Shown: positions 13,172 to 26,412 of the stretch, piece by piece
How positions within the stretch are numbered: position 1 is the stretch's first letter
How the letters are laid out: every line of letters begins with the position of its first letter
Assembly (NCBI GenBank): GCA_028274465.1
Contig: CM051456.1
Coordinates: 3,473,545-3,537,544, forward strand
Direction: 5' to 3'
From: Plantago ovata
Taxonomy: Eukaryota > Streptophyta > Magnoliopsida > Lamiales > Plantaginaceae
DNA: 64,000 nt
Made by a program: the position numbers and the translations under genes
Notes under the pieces: generated by a model
The model's database searches: none
Told to the model about the DNA's origin: nothing
Seen by the model: the letters and a program-made list of their open reading frames with translations, nothing else

Positions 13172-13523
13172 CACCTGGTTTACAGTAGCAGTTCAAGAAA
13201 CTGCTGCTTACTTGTTTGTTGGGTCAAGAGGATGATGAGCCAGCAGCAAATGAAGGGAAGGGAAGGGAAGTTAAGTGCCAGTTAAACCATAAAATATCTA
13301 TATTGTTGATTGACTGATATTTTTTGTTAATTGATAATGAAAGATTAAAAGGTGAGAATTTATGGAAAAAGTGAGGCCAGAGGGATATATGTTGATCTTG
13401 GCACCTCTCATCCACTGGTTCCCCATCTCAACCATAGGGTTGGATGGGTATGTGGTGTTTGTTTCATATCTTCTTCTTGCTTCTTTTGTGAGAGAGTTCA
13501 AGAATTTTGGGAAACTTTAGGTA
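13172..13523. other. Upstream region of the sigma factor gene
   Basis: This should hold the 5' UTR and core promoter of the minus-strand sigma gene. A gggaagggaag run on plus at 13254-13270 gives a pyrimidine-rich tract on the coding strand, common in plant 5' UTRs. No confident TATA box could be placed. Confidence 0.4.
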
Positions 13524-13538
13524 AGACAATTTTCATTT

Positions 13539-13972
13539 TTTTTTTTTTTGATAAATAAGAAAGGTTATATTAATAACCAAAAGAGCCAAACGCTCAACCA
13601 GTGTACACAGAAAGCCAGTAGTAGTTCAAAAAGAAAAATAGACGCAAAACCAGGGTACTGAAAGAAAAAACACATAGTACTGACAACGAAAAAAAAACGA
13701 AAAGTGCAAAAAAAAACAACTTGCTGAGCTTCATCCAGGTTCCTCATACTCAAACGGGAGGACAATGTAACCCAAAGCGTCCACTGCAAACGAATGGCAA
13801 AGCTTGTGCGCTAGTTGATTCGATTCCCATCGAATGTGATTAATCTTAAAGCAAGTGAGAGTCTGCAACGCACTCTGAACCGCACACAGCACATTCCCGG
13901 CAGGAGAAGCAGCGGAATTGTTGTCCAACAAATCTTTAACCACTTGGAGATTATCGCTCTCCAGAATAATCT
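13539..13972 (-). mobile_element. 5'-truncated LINE insertion with 15-bp TSD
   Basis: The minus-strand frame at 13943-13731 encodes the end of a LINE ORF2 RNase H domain, with VKDLLDNNSAASP after an ESDN start and a HIRWESNQLAHKLCHSFA motif. A poly(T) tract on plus at 13536-13549 is the poly(A) tail. Perfect 15-bp duplications agacaattttcattt flank it at 13524-13538 and 13973-13987. Only about 430 bp were inserted, so reverse transcription stopped early. The well-preserved flanks suggest a fairly young event. Confidence 0.9.
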
Positions 13973-13987
13973 AGACAATTTTCATTT

Positions 13988-14348
13988 ACTCAATCTGTTT
14001 TTTAATTTATATATTACGTATTCATTTTCCTAGATTATTTATATTTACTTTATTGTGAAATCACTCAAATGTATCATTAAACCAAACACCACACACATTA
14101 TACAAAAAAAAGTTTTTTTTTTAGCAAAAAACTGTTATAAAGTCAAACATGATTTTATAAAAAAAACACATGAGTATTATGTTAGTGAAGTAATTTATGA
14201 GCAAGTATTCTCGGAGTCGGTCTTTTATAAAATAAAAATAAGCAGAGAAAAGTATAACGGTTATTATCAAGAACATAGTGTAAGAAACATAATCAATTTC
14301 TTACGTACATTACTAAAAAATTTACAGAATCCTATTCAAATGATCAGG
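13988..14348. other. AT-rich spacer
   Basis: Low-complexity AT-rich DNA between two insertions. The open frame at 14055-14420 on plus has no recognisable motif and extends into the neighbouring MITE, so it is taken as chance. Confidence 0.5.
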
Positions 14349-14356
14349 ATTCAGGC

Positions 14357-14813
14357 CAGTGGCGAATCCAGGAGCATATTTGATAGGGGTCGAGATTTAG
14401 TTATCTGTTATTTTATATAAAAATGTATAATGGATAAATATTATTTTTTTAATGATGAACAACGTTTTCGAGTAACAAAATATACAAGTATATTGATTTA
14501 ACTATGCAGAAACAAAAGTATATAAGAGAAATGGAGAATAAAAAGCAAGTATATAAGAGAAATGGAGGAAAAAAAGCAAAAAAGAAACAAAAGTATATAA
14601 GAGAAATGGAGAATAAAAAGCAAGTATATAAGAGAAATGGAGGAAAAAAAGCAAAAAAGAAGTGTCGAGGAGGTTCGAACTCCTGCCACTTAACCCACCG
14701 GGTCAAACCACTCAGAGAAAACCAATTCCATTTATTTTCTAGTACTATTGTAGTACTTATTATAAATCGAGGGGGTCAAGTGACCCTGCTCCACCCCCTT
14801 GAATCCGCCACTG
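14357..14813. mobile_element. hAT-type MITE with 8-bp TSD
   Basis: The left end CAGTGGCGAATCCAGGAG and the right end, which reads CAGTGGCGGATTCAAGG on the other strand, form terminal inverted repeats of a widespread plant hAT group. The 8-bp sequence attcaggc is duplicated exactly at 14349-14356 and 14814-14821. There is no transposase. Inside is a purine-rich tandem repeat and a gaggttcgaactcctgcc stretch common in such elements. Confidence 0.9.
14511..14660. repeat. 75-bp tandem repeat, two copies, inside the hAT MITE
   Basis: Two near-identical units begin at 14511 and 14586 (aacaaaagtatataagagaa start). Each unit itself contains two copies of tatataagagaaatgga, so the array is hierarchical. 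It produces open frames on both strands that are not genes. Confidence 0.85.
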
Positions 14814-15002
14814 ATTCAGGCCCATAGTGCTTTTTGTATATACCTTTTCAAGTTAAAAATTTTCACAGGGCTGCACGTTTTTTTACTTCCTTTTTTTCAG
14901 AAAAATATATTTACATTGCACTTAGCACCAAATGGATATCATTCATTTTTTCGCTTCGAAAAAAATAATGGATATCATTCATGAACTCGACTTTTGAATA
15001 CC

Positions 15003-15080
15003 AATGAGGTCTAGCTCAATTGGTAGACTGAGGTGTCATGACACGGGATTATTTATAGTTTATTTCTAGTTTTGTAATAC
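15003..15080 (+). mobile_element. Degraded tRNA-derived SINE (family B)
   Basis: The segment tctagctcaattggtagact is a good A box of a tRNA-like promoter and is followed by gaggtgtcatgacac. The sequence then jumps to ttatttatagtttatttcta, matching the 3' part of the minus-strand copy at 32013-32120. The middle, including the B box, is deleted here. Identification rests on that second copy. Confidence 0.65.
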
Positions 15081-15309
15081 TGCTTTAGTTGTCATAATCT
15101 AGCGGGTTTTGGAAGAATTTGATGGCTTTGTTTCTTCCTACCAAAACAGCAGAAGATTATTTCAGTCTAGTAGTATAACACACTTGCAAGTTGCAAACCA
15201 ATATTTAAGCCAATGTGAGCTTGAATGATTCACAGAGGATCAATATCTGCTGTTAACTGAATACATGGTAAGCATTGTGCTTCCGATATAGTTCATATTC
15301 GTGCACACA

Positions 15310-17007
<1,698 letters not shown>

Positions 17008-17057
17008 CTGCAAAACAAATTGATTTGGACTTACGTCTCACGATGATGAAACAACAG

Positions 17058-17544
17058 TGTTATATTTGTGAGGTGTTATCTCAACAGCTGTTCCCGAATG
17101 CAGTCAGTAAAAGTTAATTGTCTCCATTAGCTGCAAATTGAAGTCTATATAAAGGAGTGACTACTGCATGCTCATACCAGATCTGGAGACATAACAACAC
17201 GGCATTGAAGGCTTGTTCGACTACTTCGACAAGTGATATATTATAGATTATAGGTTCTAGCTTTGAGAGACAGATTTGTTCTTGTTTCTTGCATACTATT
17301 AGGGACTTGTAATTGGGCGTTCATATAATATATTGAAGCTGGTTGATCTCCGTGGACGTAGGTTATTTACAACCGAACCACGTTAAATCTTGTGTCTTTC
17401 TTTGGTTTGCGTTCGTGCTCTGTTTTCTGGTTTGGTTGTGTGTGTTGTGTGTTTGATTTGGTGCAGCAGGTTCTTGGTGGTTTAGTTGTTATTGTGAGCT
17501 TTTGTGATCAGGTACAATCGATCATTGTTGATACGAACTCAACA
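17058..17544 (+). mobile_element. 5' LTR of a Copia retrotransposon
   Basis: The right edge is firm: an AACA terminus at 17544 is followed by a primer-binding site, tggcgccgtctgtgg, at 17547-17561. The left edge is uncertain; TGTTA starts at 17058 and 17074 would both pair with the AACA end. A tatataaagg box at about 17152 fits the LTR promoter. The element begins within about 50-70 bp of the surviving CRK transmembrane exon and points away from it. Confidence 0.7.
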
Positions 17545-17611
17545 ATTGGCGCCGTCTGTGGAAGAAGGGTCGAAGGAATTTACCGGGAGAATCCAAAGCT
17601 TGATATAAGCA

Positions 17612-18374
17612 ATGTCGTCAACTAAAATCGAGATTGAGAAGCTCACTAAACACACAGATTTCAGCCTGTGGAAACTGAGGGTTAAGGCCTTGTTATCGGA
17701 TTATGGAGTGGAAGACGCTCTGTTGGGTGATGACGGTCTTAAGGAGATTGAAGACGATGCAAAGAAGAAAGAAATCAAGAAGAAGGCATTCAATACACTG
17801 ATTCAATCATTGAGCGACGAAGCATTGAGGGAGGTTGTTAAGTGTACTGATGCAAAGAAAATCTGGGATAAACTTGAAAAAGTTTATAATGGAAAATCAT
17901 CAGCCCAGATGATGTATCTCAAGCAGAAATTTCTTGGTTTTAGGATGGTTGAAGGGAGGTCGATATTGGAGCAATTAGCAGAGTTTGATAAGATCACAAC
18001 TCACTTAGAGAATGTTGGTGACAAGACAACAGACTCGGACAAGGCTATGGTGTTGCTGAACTCCCTGCCCAACACCTATGAGAACTTCAGAGATTCGTTG
18101 ATATTTGGTAATGTTGAAGTAACTTTGGACTTGGTAAGAGAATCATTGAAGACTAGGGAGTTCCATAAGCAGAAGAATCTGCAGGAAGGTGGACATTCGG
18201 CTGAGAGTCTTGCTATGAAGTACCATGGTTCCAAGAAGGGTTCTTCAAGGGAAAGATTACCAAATGAGAAATATAAGAAGCAAGAGAGTAAGAGGTCATC
18301 AGATTCTGTGGAGAATAGGAGGTGCTACCACTGTCACAATAATAAAACTAATTCGCATGTGCGTGTAGTAAGTA
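17612..18374 (+). pseudogene. Copia gag polyprotein, truncated
   Basis: The frame from 17612 encodes a Copia GAG (UBN2 type). It starts with MSSTKIEIEKLTKHTDF and continues with the typical LWKLRVKALLSDYGVEDAL block, a KIWDKLEKVYNGKS motif, then LLNSLPNTYENFRDSL. Near the C-terminus the CCHC zinc knuckle opens (CYHCHN, about residue 239) but is cut short by a DNA transposon starting at 18375. No protease, integrase or RT follows. Until that point the frame is open, so this copy is younger than the Copia debris near 3 kb. Confidence 0.9.
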
Positions 18375-19551
18375 CAGTAAAACCTCTATAAATTAATATT
18401 GTTGCGACCAAAATATTTTATTAATTTAGCGAGATAATATATAATCGATAAATTAATAATATATTAATTTAAAGAGATTTGAAATGTGTATGTTCGTTGG
18501 TTGGATGAACAAATGCGTGGTCAAAAAATGTTCTGGTAGTAGATAATTGTTCGGCCCATTCAAGCAATATCCAAGGGTTACAAAACATAGAGTTGTTCTT
18601 TCTACCACCGAACATGACTTCAAAACTCCAATCATGTGATCGATCTCACAGGTTATATCATGTGTTCTCCATTCAAGTTTAGTGAGAATCAATATGTATA
18701 CTATTGCTTTACTCTTGCTTTGGATAGTTTTGACGTCAAATGGCTAATCTATTAGCTACTACTAGTACTCTATATACCTTACTTTTTATGTGAAAATTAT
18801 TTTTCTAACATATGAAATTGGGTTACCGAAACCCGTTCAATTTTTATCCAATATTAATTGGGTAGGGTATGGATATACAAAATAAATACCCGAAATATCG
18901 GGTACCCGAATAAGAGGAACCGAACCCGGACCGAACCCACGGTTCCCACCCCAAGATATAATTGGTACAAATTTTGGAAAGGACATTCGTGAGCTTAAAA
19001 ACTTGATCATGATCACTGGTATGCATTACCGACACAAAATGGATTTGAATCACTTGCTAGATTTTTTCTTGTGAAAACGATGAATGTTATGAAATTCAAA
19101 GCATTAAAGAAATAGTGGCGGACACCATTCAAAATCCTGTAGACGATGAAGCTGAGGATCATTGATTTGGAACCAATCACTCGAAAAGAAGCATTGTAAG
19201 CGGCAACAACTCTTCAAAACTTTTTGTTGCAGTATGAGAAGACAACACCACAACTTTTGAGTGCAATTGAGAGATGCATTCAATATAGATTTGAAATTCA
19301 AAAAAAAAAAAAAAAGTGACTATAGATTCATTTTTTACTAAACGATCTTAGAATTTTCAAGTGTATAACACACACACACATACACATATATAGTAATTAT
19401 TAATTTATCGTTTCGTCGGGGCTAAGAAGAATTTTAAAAAAAGTATTATCTTATTATTTTATTGATTGGGGACCAAATTTGGGAAGGGACAAATTATTAG
19501 TTTTATCGATGTTATTAATTTATCGAGTATTAATTTACGTAGGTTTTACTA
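18375..19551 (+). mobile_element. Decayed pogo-like (Tc1/mariner superfamily) transposon
   Basis: The left terminus is CAGTAAAACCTCTATAAATT and the right terminus is its inverse with a few changes (ending aggttttacta). TA dinucleotides at 18373-18374 and 19552-19553 are the expected target duplication. Inside are remnants of a DDE_1 transposase. Around 18500-18640 is RWLDEQMRG, then VLVVDNCSAHSSNIQGLQN and LFFLPPNMTSKLQ, bearing a catalytic-type Asp. At 19100-19290 is the C-terminal region (IVADTIQNPVDDEAED, RKEAL, then FLLQYEKTTPQLL). Frameshifts and stops separate them. The termini resemble the Arabidopsis Emigrant/Lemi1 group as I remember it. Confidence 0.85.
18805..18955. mobile_element. 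Possible hAT fragment nested in the pogo element
   Basis: Between the two transposase remnants lies GC-richer sequence with ccgaacccggaccgaaccca and a cccacccc end, the kind of subterminal repeat seen in plant hAT elements (ggggtgggaacc on the other strand). No partner end or target duplication was found. Tentative. Confidence 0.35.
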
Positions 19552-19553
19552 TA

Positions 19554-20953
19554 ATACCTAAAATGCCAAAATTTATGTACGTGACTACATGCATATTTTT
19601 AGACTGCTCGCTTTACATGTCAAAATACTACTTCGCTGAGATTCACTATATATTAATATATACGATGTCCACTGTATTTGATACATAACATAATTTCAAC
19701 TCTTTCAAAAGTTCGCACTTCTGAGAACATGCGAAATTTAATCATTTATATTAATACTCCAACAACAATAATGCAATCAGTGTTCATAGTCACCAAGACA
19801 CAATTAAAATATTGTATATTGTGATCAAAATCTATGGAAAATTCTTGTGGATCGGATTCATGAGACTTTGGCAAATTTTGTAGTGTTTTTTTTTTTGAAA
19901 TAAGAACATATATTACGCAAATGGAGGATTAGTTCTTACATGATTTTACAAAACATCCTAGTCTACTAACATTACTAACTATCATGTGGAGACACACTTG
20001 ATTCCATTAGTATCATATTTATAACCACAAATTCTATATCATAGACGAGATATACTACAAATATTTCCATAATCAATTCACCATCTCATTCCATCACTCA
20101 AGTTAACAATAAGTTCATGCTTCATTCATCTTTAAACAAAATATATACTGAACTGATATATATTTATTTATGGAATAATATAAATTTTAAGTACATAAAT
20201 TTAAATTAAACTTTGGTTTTATCAGATTAATTAAACAATATTTGATCAGTCAATTAATTATTTTTTAATATTCATTTTGACTTAATGCTTAATAAAAAGA
20301 TTAGAATGATTAATTAAATTTCGAAATAAACCCTTTTACACTCTGAACTTCTTGTAACTTTTAAAACAATGTGTCACACATGCAACTTGTGAGTAGAGAA
20401 AAATAGATATTTGCAGATAAGATAAGGATGACGATGTGGAATGGAAGTTCATTGTTTAGGTACATGCATGGAGAGCAACGGTGAAATAAGCAAAAGGAAG
20501 TCAACCCCCGGAGTTCCGGGCCACATAATTCTGAGGTTGATTCACTATTTTTTATCGTTAATTATTTCTAAATTTTGCTGTACATAAAAGGCTATAAAAA
20601 TATATGTACTATTAACTTAGAATAATTAAGAATTAGATTATTTTGTTGTAATATTCTAATGTTTTTCTTGCATATGATTTAAGAATAATTCGTAATTTAC
20701 AAGAATCAAACTCTGAGGAGGAGAGAAAGTAATTCTTTTTTTATTTTTAAAGAAACCTTATCCTCAAGCACAAAAATTATTACTTTTACCGTGTTACGTA
20801 CTATAAATGTACACTATTTTATTCACTTTGTATTTGTCACACTACAAAAGTTTGTCAAATTAATTGTGACAAATTGTTATTTTGCACCGAGGATAATTAA
20901 CTTTTTAATACTACTTTTTAATACTAATATACTACAACTATGAACTACCCAAG
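19554..20953. other. AT-rich intergenic, no gene
   Basis: Nothing coding is recognised. A poly(T) tract at about 19888 followed by gaaataagaacatatatta resembles the 3' end of a minus-strand non-LTR element, but no coding remnant or target duplication was found. Confidence 0.5.
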
Positions 20954-20954
20954 A

Positions 20955-20957
20955 ATG

Positions 20958-21001
<44 letters not shown>
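20955..21001. repeat. ATA/AAT trinucleotide microsatellite
   Basis: An uninterrupted run of about fifteen aat/ata trinucleotide units. A simple-sequence repeat, probably length-variable between individuals. Confidence 0.95.
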
Positions 21002-24000
21002 CTGGAAACCAACGCTTTCATTTGTCGCTATCGAATGACACGACACCAGAAACGTGTACCTACTTGGATAGCGACTTTAGCTAAGTCACGTGAACGGTGC
21101 GTGCCACTTGTGGTCTTCGTACGGTTCCTACTTTCTCCTATCAACCGGCGCGGAGGTAAAATTTGATCTTGGAAAAATCATCTCGGCCCTTGGGGATGGC
21201 AATTTAATTTGGGTTATTCGGCCCAGCCCACTTCACTAGGCGTAGGGGATGATGGCCGGGCTTGGGCAATTTGGACTATCTCAATCTAGCCGAAGTAGTT
21301 GCTTTTTTAATTCCAAAACTCTTAACCTTAAAACTTTGCATAGCAATCACTATTATAAATCCGATCGGAGTTTTCCAGAGCTTCGGTGTCAGACCAAATT
21401 CCGGTACCAGGAAGAAGATAGAAAAAAAATGAAAAAGACAATAAGAAGATAAGGTCGTGCTTGGTTTGAACATTATGAACCGTAGCAACGTATTTAATTT
21501 GGTCAACCAATAATCTGAAACATGGACTTCAATGTAGTTATGGGACTATCAGGGACGGGTTTAGATGCAAAGAGGGTGCCTCAGTGGTATATGATATTAT
21601 GTCTTTGGTATATTTCTATTATATTTATATAGTTTATTAAGAAGTTTAATAATTAATTTCAGTAGCATATTGTCATATAAGGAAGTTCATCATAAATTTT
21701 AAATTATATAAATTGATATCCAAATATTAATTTGACCGCAAGGAAAAGGATGTAAATAAAATTGATTCACCATTCTACTACGTACTACTCCACACTTACA
21801 TAACTAAAAAAAAAACAAAACATATTCATTTCTAAATAATTGAAGAAAAAACTAAAAATAAAGCTAGCTGATAAGCTCCAGAGGTTATAATTTCGCATTC
21901 ACGTAACAAACTTATTTTACCTGGTTATAAGTCTATTACGTAAACGCGAGGGGTTCACATTTTGTACTTGCACTCTCTCCATCTCAGTAATATTATGTCG
22001 AACATATCTTTAGCTTACCGTATGTTTGTATATAAATATAATGTAAATTTCATATCGCGGAAAACAAGCGGGGATGAGAGTGGCTGCGTGGATAATTAAG
22101 GGTCTTATGTAACATACTAACATGCATGATGTTAAATTAGTTTTCTCAAGTGAGAGTTACTGCTTATGCTTGCACAGTCTGTTAATGTTCTTGAAGAGTA
22201 ATAACTAATAACTTTCATTTTTACTGAATCTGGTAAACTATGCATGCAAAATGACAATGTACAGGCGTTGAGTTACTTAGGGGAGAATAATAAGAGTATA
22301 TAGCTAGATTTGTGTCTAGTTGCTCTCTACTTTCAAATTGTTCAGGTCAAATTTTCAAACTGGATTTTACAAGAAAAATATATTGTGCGTGATGAAAGAT
22401 TAGACAAGTAATACACTCTTCATAACCCTACATCACCATCGTCTAGACCAAAAATGTTTGATGTTTGATGTTTGTCACTCCATCGTCTAGACTCTAGCTA
22501 GTATGCCGAGCCCTGAAAATCAACTAAGAATCAAAATGCTTGAGCTGATATTCTTTTCAAGTCTAACCAAGGGATAGAGTTAGTTAATAACATTAATTCA
22601 TTTATTATTAAGTGATCATAATATTTTGTAAACAACAATTAAAAATATATAATAAAAACTCCAGCCCGAGAAACCAAAGTTGATGAAGCTATAATTTTTT
22701 TTAGTTTTTTCGGATGGAGGAATTTAACATATATATGATTAAATTTGGAGGCTAAATTCTAAATATAACAGATAATTAATACTATTAACTTATTATTTTA
22801 TTTTATTTTATTTTTTAATCGGGACTAGCCTAGATTACGTTGATGAAAGGTAACACCGAACATCATAAATAAGGCAGATAAGAAGTTATTATCAGGTACG
22901 TGAAGTGGGATCTACAACATGTTCAAAACATGAGTCTATCCGATCGATCGATCCAAAGGGGAACTATAGTACTGATAATACTAGTACTGGGACAAATGAA
23001 TCTGCCCGGATTTTGTAGACATGACCCAAGGACCGGGAACATAAATAAATTGTAACACGAGTGACGTAGCTATAGCTAGCCAATGCCCATGCCTGGTAGT
23101 TGGAGAACCAAATTTCTCCCAAAATCTCACAAGCATTCAATTCTCCATATTCCCTGGATCTAGTATGTGAAGCATACGTCAAAGTGTGAAATTGTAGACT
23201 TTCTCACTTATTAAACTTGAACTAGGTCACACAAGACAGCCCGGGGTGACTTAATTGAGACGATGGAGTCCGAATCTAAGATATAGTCGGCACTCTCGAA
23301 TTCTAGTATGAATAGTATATAGGGATTACCTCATAAATTAAAGCGGTGGTTGAGTTCTATTTTGGCCATGTTATCTTCGTCAAAAAAATTATTAAAACTC
23401 GCTTTAGTCCAAATTTACTTAGTTGTTTTTAAACTACAAATAAGTTCTATTTAAATAATATATGTATGATAAGTTATATTCATACAATTAGGGAACCAGA
23501 TACCGGAAAAGCCAGAAGCTTCTCTCCTTCATACGATCTTGACACGTGTCACCATCGTTAGCATCTCATAAATTGTGGTGATTTATTTCATGCTAAACTA
23601 GTGTAGTAATACACATGATAATGGACCCCACATATGTAGGACCCACATGTTTTCGTGTCTTGTTGGTGCATTACAATAAGTTTAGCATCTCATATAAATC
23701 CCTCGGGGGAACCCTAAGGCCTTCGGTCATGTCCGCTTTCCCATAAGTCGTGGCAAAGAATACCTCACTGGTGATTTGGCTTAGTGGATGACCCAATGGA
23801 AGTCGTCAGTCATCTTCTTCGAACCTAGCTCTACTTCTCAAATTTGGTTGGTGCAATTTTAGCTTTGTACCTGGTTTCAACCGTGAGCCTTGGCCTTCTA
23901 TATAAACCTTAATGTGATTACATCGACTCAATATATATAGCTATTTTCTTACTCTCTATCAATATATAATATACCTTTATAAATCGGTCATCTCATGAGT

Positions 24001-24718
24001 CATGAAAACTATAATGGGGTCTAAAACTCTCTAAATAGTCTAATAATATGTGAACTTTCCACATGAACTTCAACCGACGGATTTAAAGGGGTGGTTAAAA
24101 CTAAATAGTCCAACAAGTTGAAGATAGTAGTCGGACGTAGCAAGCAACCTACCTGGCCAGAGTACGCCTGAATTTCATTCATGATTCATTATTACTCATC
24201 CCTGAATCCTGGACCGAATGCACGAGACTTGGGCTCCTTGCACCATCATTTCAACTTACTACTACACTTCATTACATGAGTCTAATATTTCTCCATTCAG
24301 CATCTAATCTAATAAATGCACTGATGGATGGAGGATACTAGTAGGTACTGCGAGCATCCTATGCAGCTATGCCGACTATATATCAATCTGCAAATTCGTT
24401 GAGGGGAACTGTTCTTGTTTCGTAAAAGTAAAATTAGTAATAGAAGATGGTGCGAAATTGATTTGGGGTTGAAAAGGAGAGATATATGATTCGTTTTCTA
24501 ATAGAGCTAGAAGTTGGTGTAGGAGTGTGGTTGGCATAGGTTTGGTGTTGGTATAGTAGTAGTGTAATTTTTGTCGTTTAAAAAACAACCATTACCTTGA
24601 ACTTTATACAATCAAAATGATACTAATATAGTATACGATATAAAATACACGCCTTTGAAAAGGATCCTACTAGAACTTGCTACAACTGATCTCGAGCCCG
24701 TACGTAAAGCTGTAGACA
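21002..24718. other. Long intergenic region, no gene recognised
   Basis: No frame with a recognisable domain was found on either strand. Small features only: a repeated gtttgatgtttgatgttt near 22456, a gatcgatcgatc run near 22940, and two copies of tagcatctcata near 23562 and 23682. The frame at 21249-21452 has no motif and is treated as chance. Confidence 0.5.
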
Positions 24719-24720
24719 TA

Positions 24721-24992
24721 CTCTTTGGTATTCGTCTCACAAAACATTACTCATGTGGGTTGGCGCGCAATTTAAGAAAAACAAGAAAGTAAAGTTAGTG
24801 GGGTACCTAATATAATAGTTTTTTATTTTAAATTGAGATGTTAAAGTATGAATTAGTGTCAAAGTTGTAATATAGTGTACAAATAATGTTTTTATTGTGT
24901 GATATAACTTCCATTTTAGGTAATGCTCAATGTTTTGTGAGATATCTATAAATGAAAATTGGACAAAATTCAATTTTATTAGATGGAGAGAG
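24721..24992. mobile_element. Diverged Stowaway-like MITE
   Basis: TA dinucleotides at 24719-24720 and 24993-24994 flank ends ctctttgg and ggagagag. Internal arms tctcacaaaacatt (about 24735) and aatgttttgtgaga (about 24928) are exact inverses. Size and TA target fit Stowaway, but the termini are far from the CTCCCTCC consensus. Confidence 0.5.
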
Positions 24993-25007
24993 TACTATGT
25001 TAGAGAG

Positions 25008-25319
25008 TGTCTTTCCTCTTAAGGGCAGATGATCTCCTGACCGTGGGACCTCAATCACCTAGATATTCCTCGATGTAACATCTAAAATGGGAGCCTGGAT
25101 CACCTAAATCAAGCCTATGTCCAGTTCCTTCTAACACACCATTGAGATGTGTACATGACATATTGTCCTTCCTCTTGAGGGAAGATGATCTCCTGACCGC
25201 GGGACCTCAATCACATAGATATTCCTCGATGTAATATCTACAACGGGAGCCTGGATCACCTAAATTAAGCCTATGTTCGGTTCCTCCTAACACGCCATTG
25301 AGATGAGTACATGACATAC
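25008..25319. repeat. 156-bp tandem duplication
   Basis: Two adjacent units of 156 bp start at 25008 and 25164. They share long blocks such as gatgatctcctgaccg, gggagcctggatcacctaa and gtacatgacata, with about 10% differences. The unit is non-coding and its origin is unknown. Confidence 0.85.
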
Positions 25320-26217
25320 CACACGCTTATCCTATACGTTTCATATAAGAAGTATGAAATCTACTTAACCGTTTTTTTTTTAAGATCCTTTACGCATTCT
25401 GTTTTTACTCGTTTTTTTAGATTCTTTACTCTCTTTTTGAAAATCTTTATCTCACAATATTACGGTGGATCATGCCACTAAACCAAACACCACACTCATT
25501 ATACAAATCTCATAAAATTCCGATTTAAAATTAAATGTAAAAAATCTAAAAATAAAGTATTTTGAAGGAATTTGTGGAATTATTGGAATATTAAAAGATG
25601 TGAATTTTCATATTAAGGAATCAGAAGTTATTTTATTCTGCAAATTCATCACAAAATAAAAATTCATACTAATACTATTACTATGTGACCAGTAGTCACC
25701 ATGCCAAGATTTTTCATTTTTGTTTTGGTTCTGTAGGGCCCACAGCGGCGCAACTTAGCAAAACAAAGCAGAACTTTTCTAACGGGAACAAAACTAACCA
25801 GGGTCTCAGCTACCCCCGGTAAACGAAACTAAACGAAATCTCCAGACCGCTGACGTGGATCTTAATTAATGGTCAGCTCTCAAGGTGTACCAACTAAAAT
25901 GCCTCCACGTGTCTCGTATTTTCTCGCTAAAATATCTCATCCATAACGAGAACGATAATTTGAAGGTGAACATATCGTGGTTTGAAAAACGACGGCGTGC
26001 AATGATTAAGATTTTTACTGCTCTGTGTGTGTGTGAATGATGAAAGACAAGTCAATGCTGCAGATCTTCTTGTGCTTCCAAGACGGAAATGGGCAATTCA
26101 GATTTACTGTGATTACTCGTGTACATTGGTCCAATAACTTATTATTCGACCGGATCGAATTGAATGTGTATTTACATCTTTCTTAAAGATTATCAAAATA
26201 ATTAGCTTTAAGAGGGC
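25320..26217. other. Intergenic, no gene
   Basis: No coding frame recognised. The 25730-26000 part is more GC-rich than its surroundings but has no open frame of note. Confidence 0.5.
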
Positions 26218-26227
26218 GTATTAAAAA

Positions 26228-26402
26228 GAGTCGCAGCAGTAATGAATTGGGATAGTGAAGAAGAGTGGCCGAGTTCGATCCCCAGCGGTGACGGAGTTAT
26301 AAGATTGATTTAGGTATGAATAAATAAGTTGGTTTAGTAAATTTGTATAGCATTAGTGTAGGAGTAGTTGTAATATTTGTTGTTTAAAAAGAAAAAAATT
26401 GT
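26228..26402 (+). mobile_element. tRNA-derived SINE, family A, copy 1
   Basis: Contains a B box gagttcgatccccagcgg and shares with the copy at 34692-34874 the blocks cggagttataa, tttgtatagcattagtgtag and gtaatatttg followed by an A-rich tail. The 10-bp sequence gtattaaaaa lies at 26218-26227 and 26403-26412, a plausible though low-complexity target duplication. Confidence 0.75.
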
Positions 26403-26412
26403 GTATTAAAAA

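Noticed and set aside
14652..14720. tRNA-like ggttcgaactcc stretch
   Set aside because: Box-B-like sequence alone; no cloverleaf partner arms and it lies within a MITE where this stretch is common.
14504..14827. 107-codon frame rich in Lys and its antisense partner
   Set aside because: Both arise from the 75-bp tandem inside the hAT MITE.
14990..15080. Functional tRNA gene
   Set aside because: Good A box but the sequence departs from a tRNA fold after the D-arm and matches a SINE remnant instead.
19880..20000. 3' end of another LINE on the minus strand
   Set aside because: Only a poly(T) tract and a vaguely similar tail; no coding remnant or target duplication.
21540..21600. cagggacgggtttagatgca as a hAT end
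   Set aside because: No second terminus or 8-bp duplication was found, so it cannot be supported.
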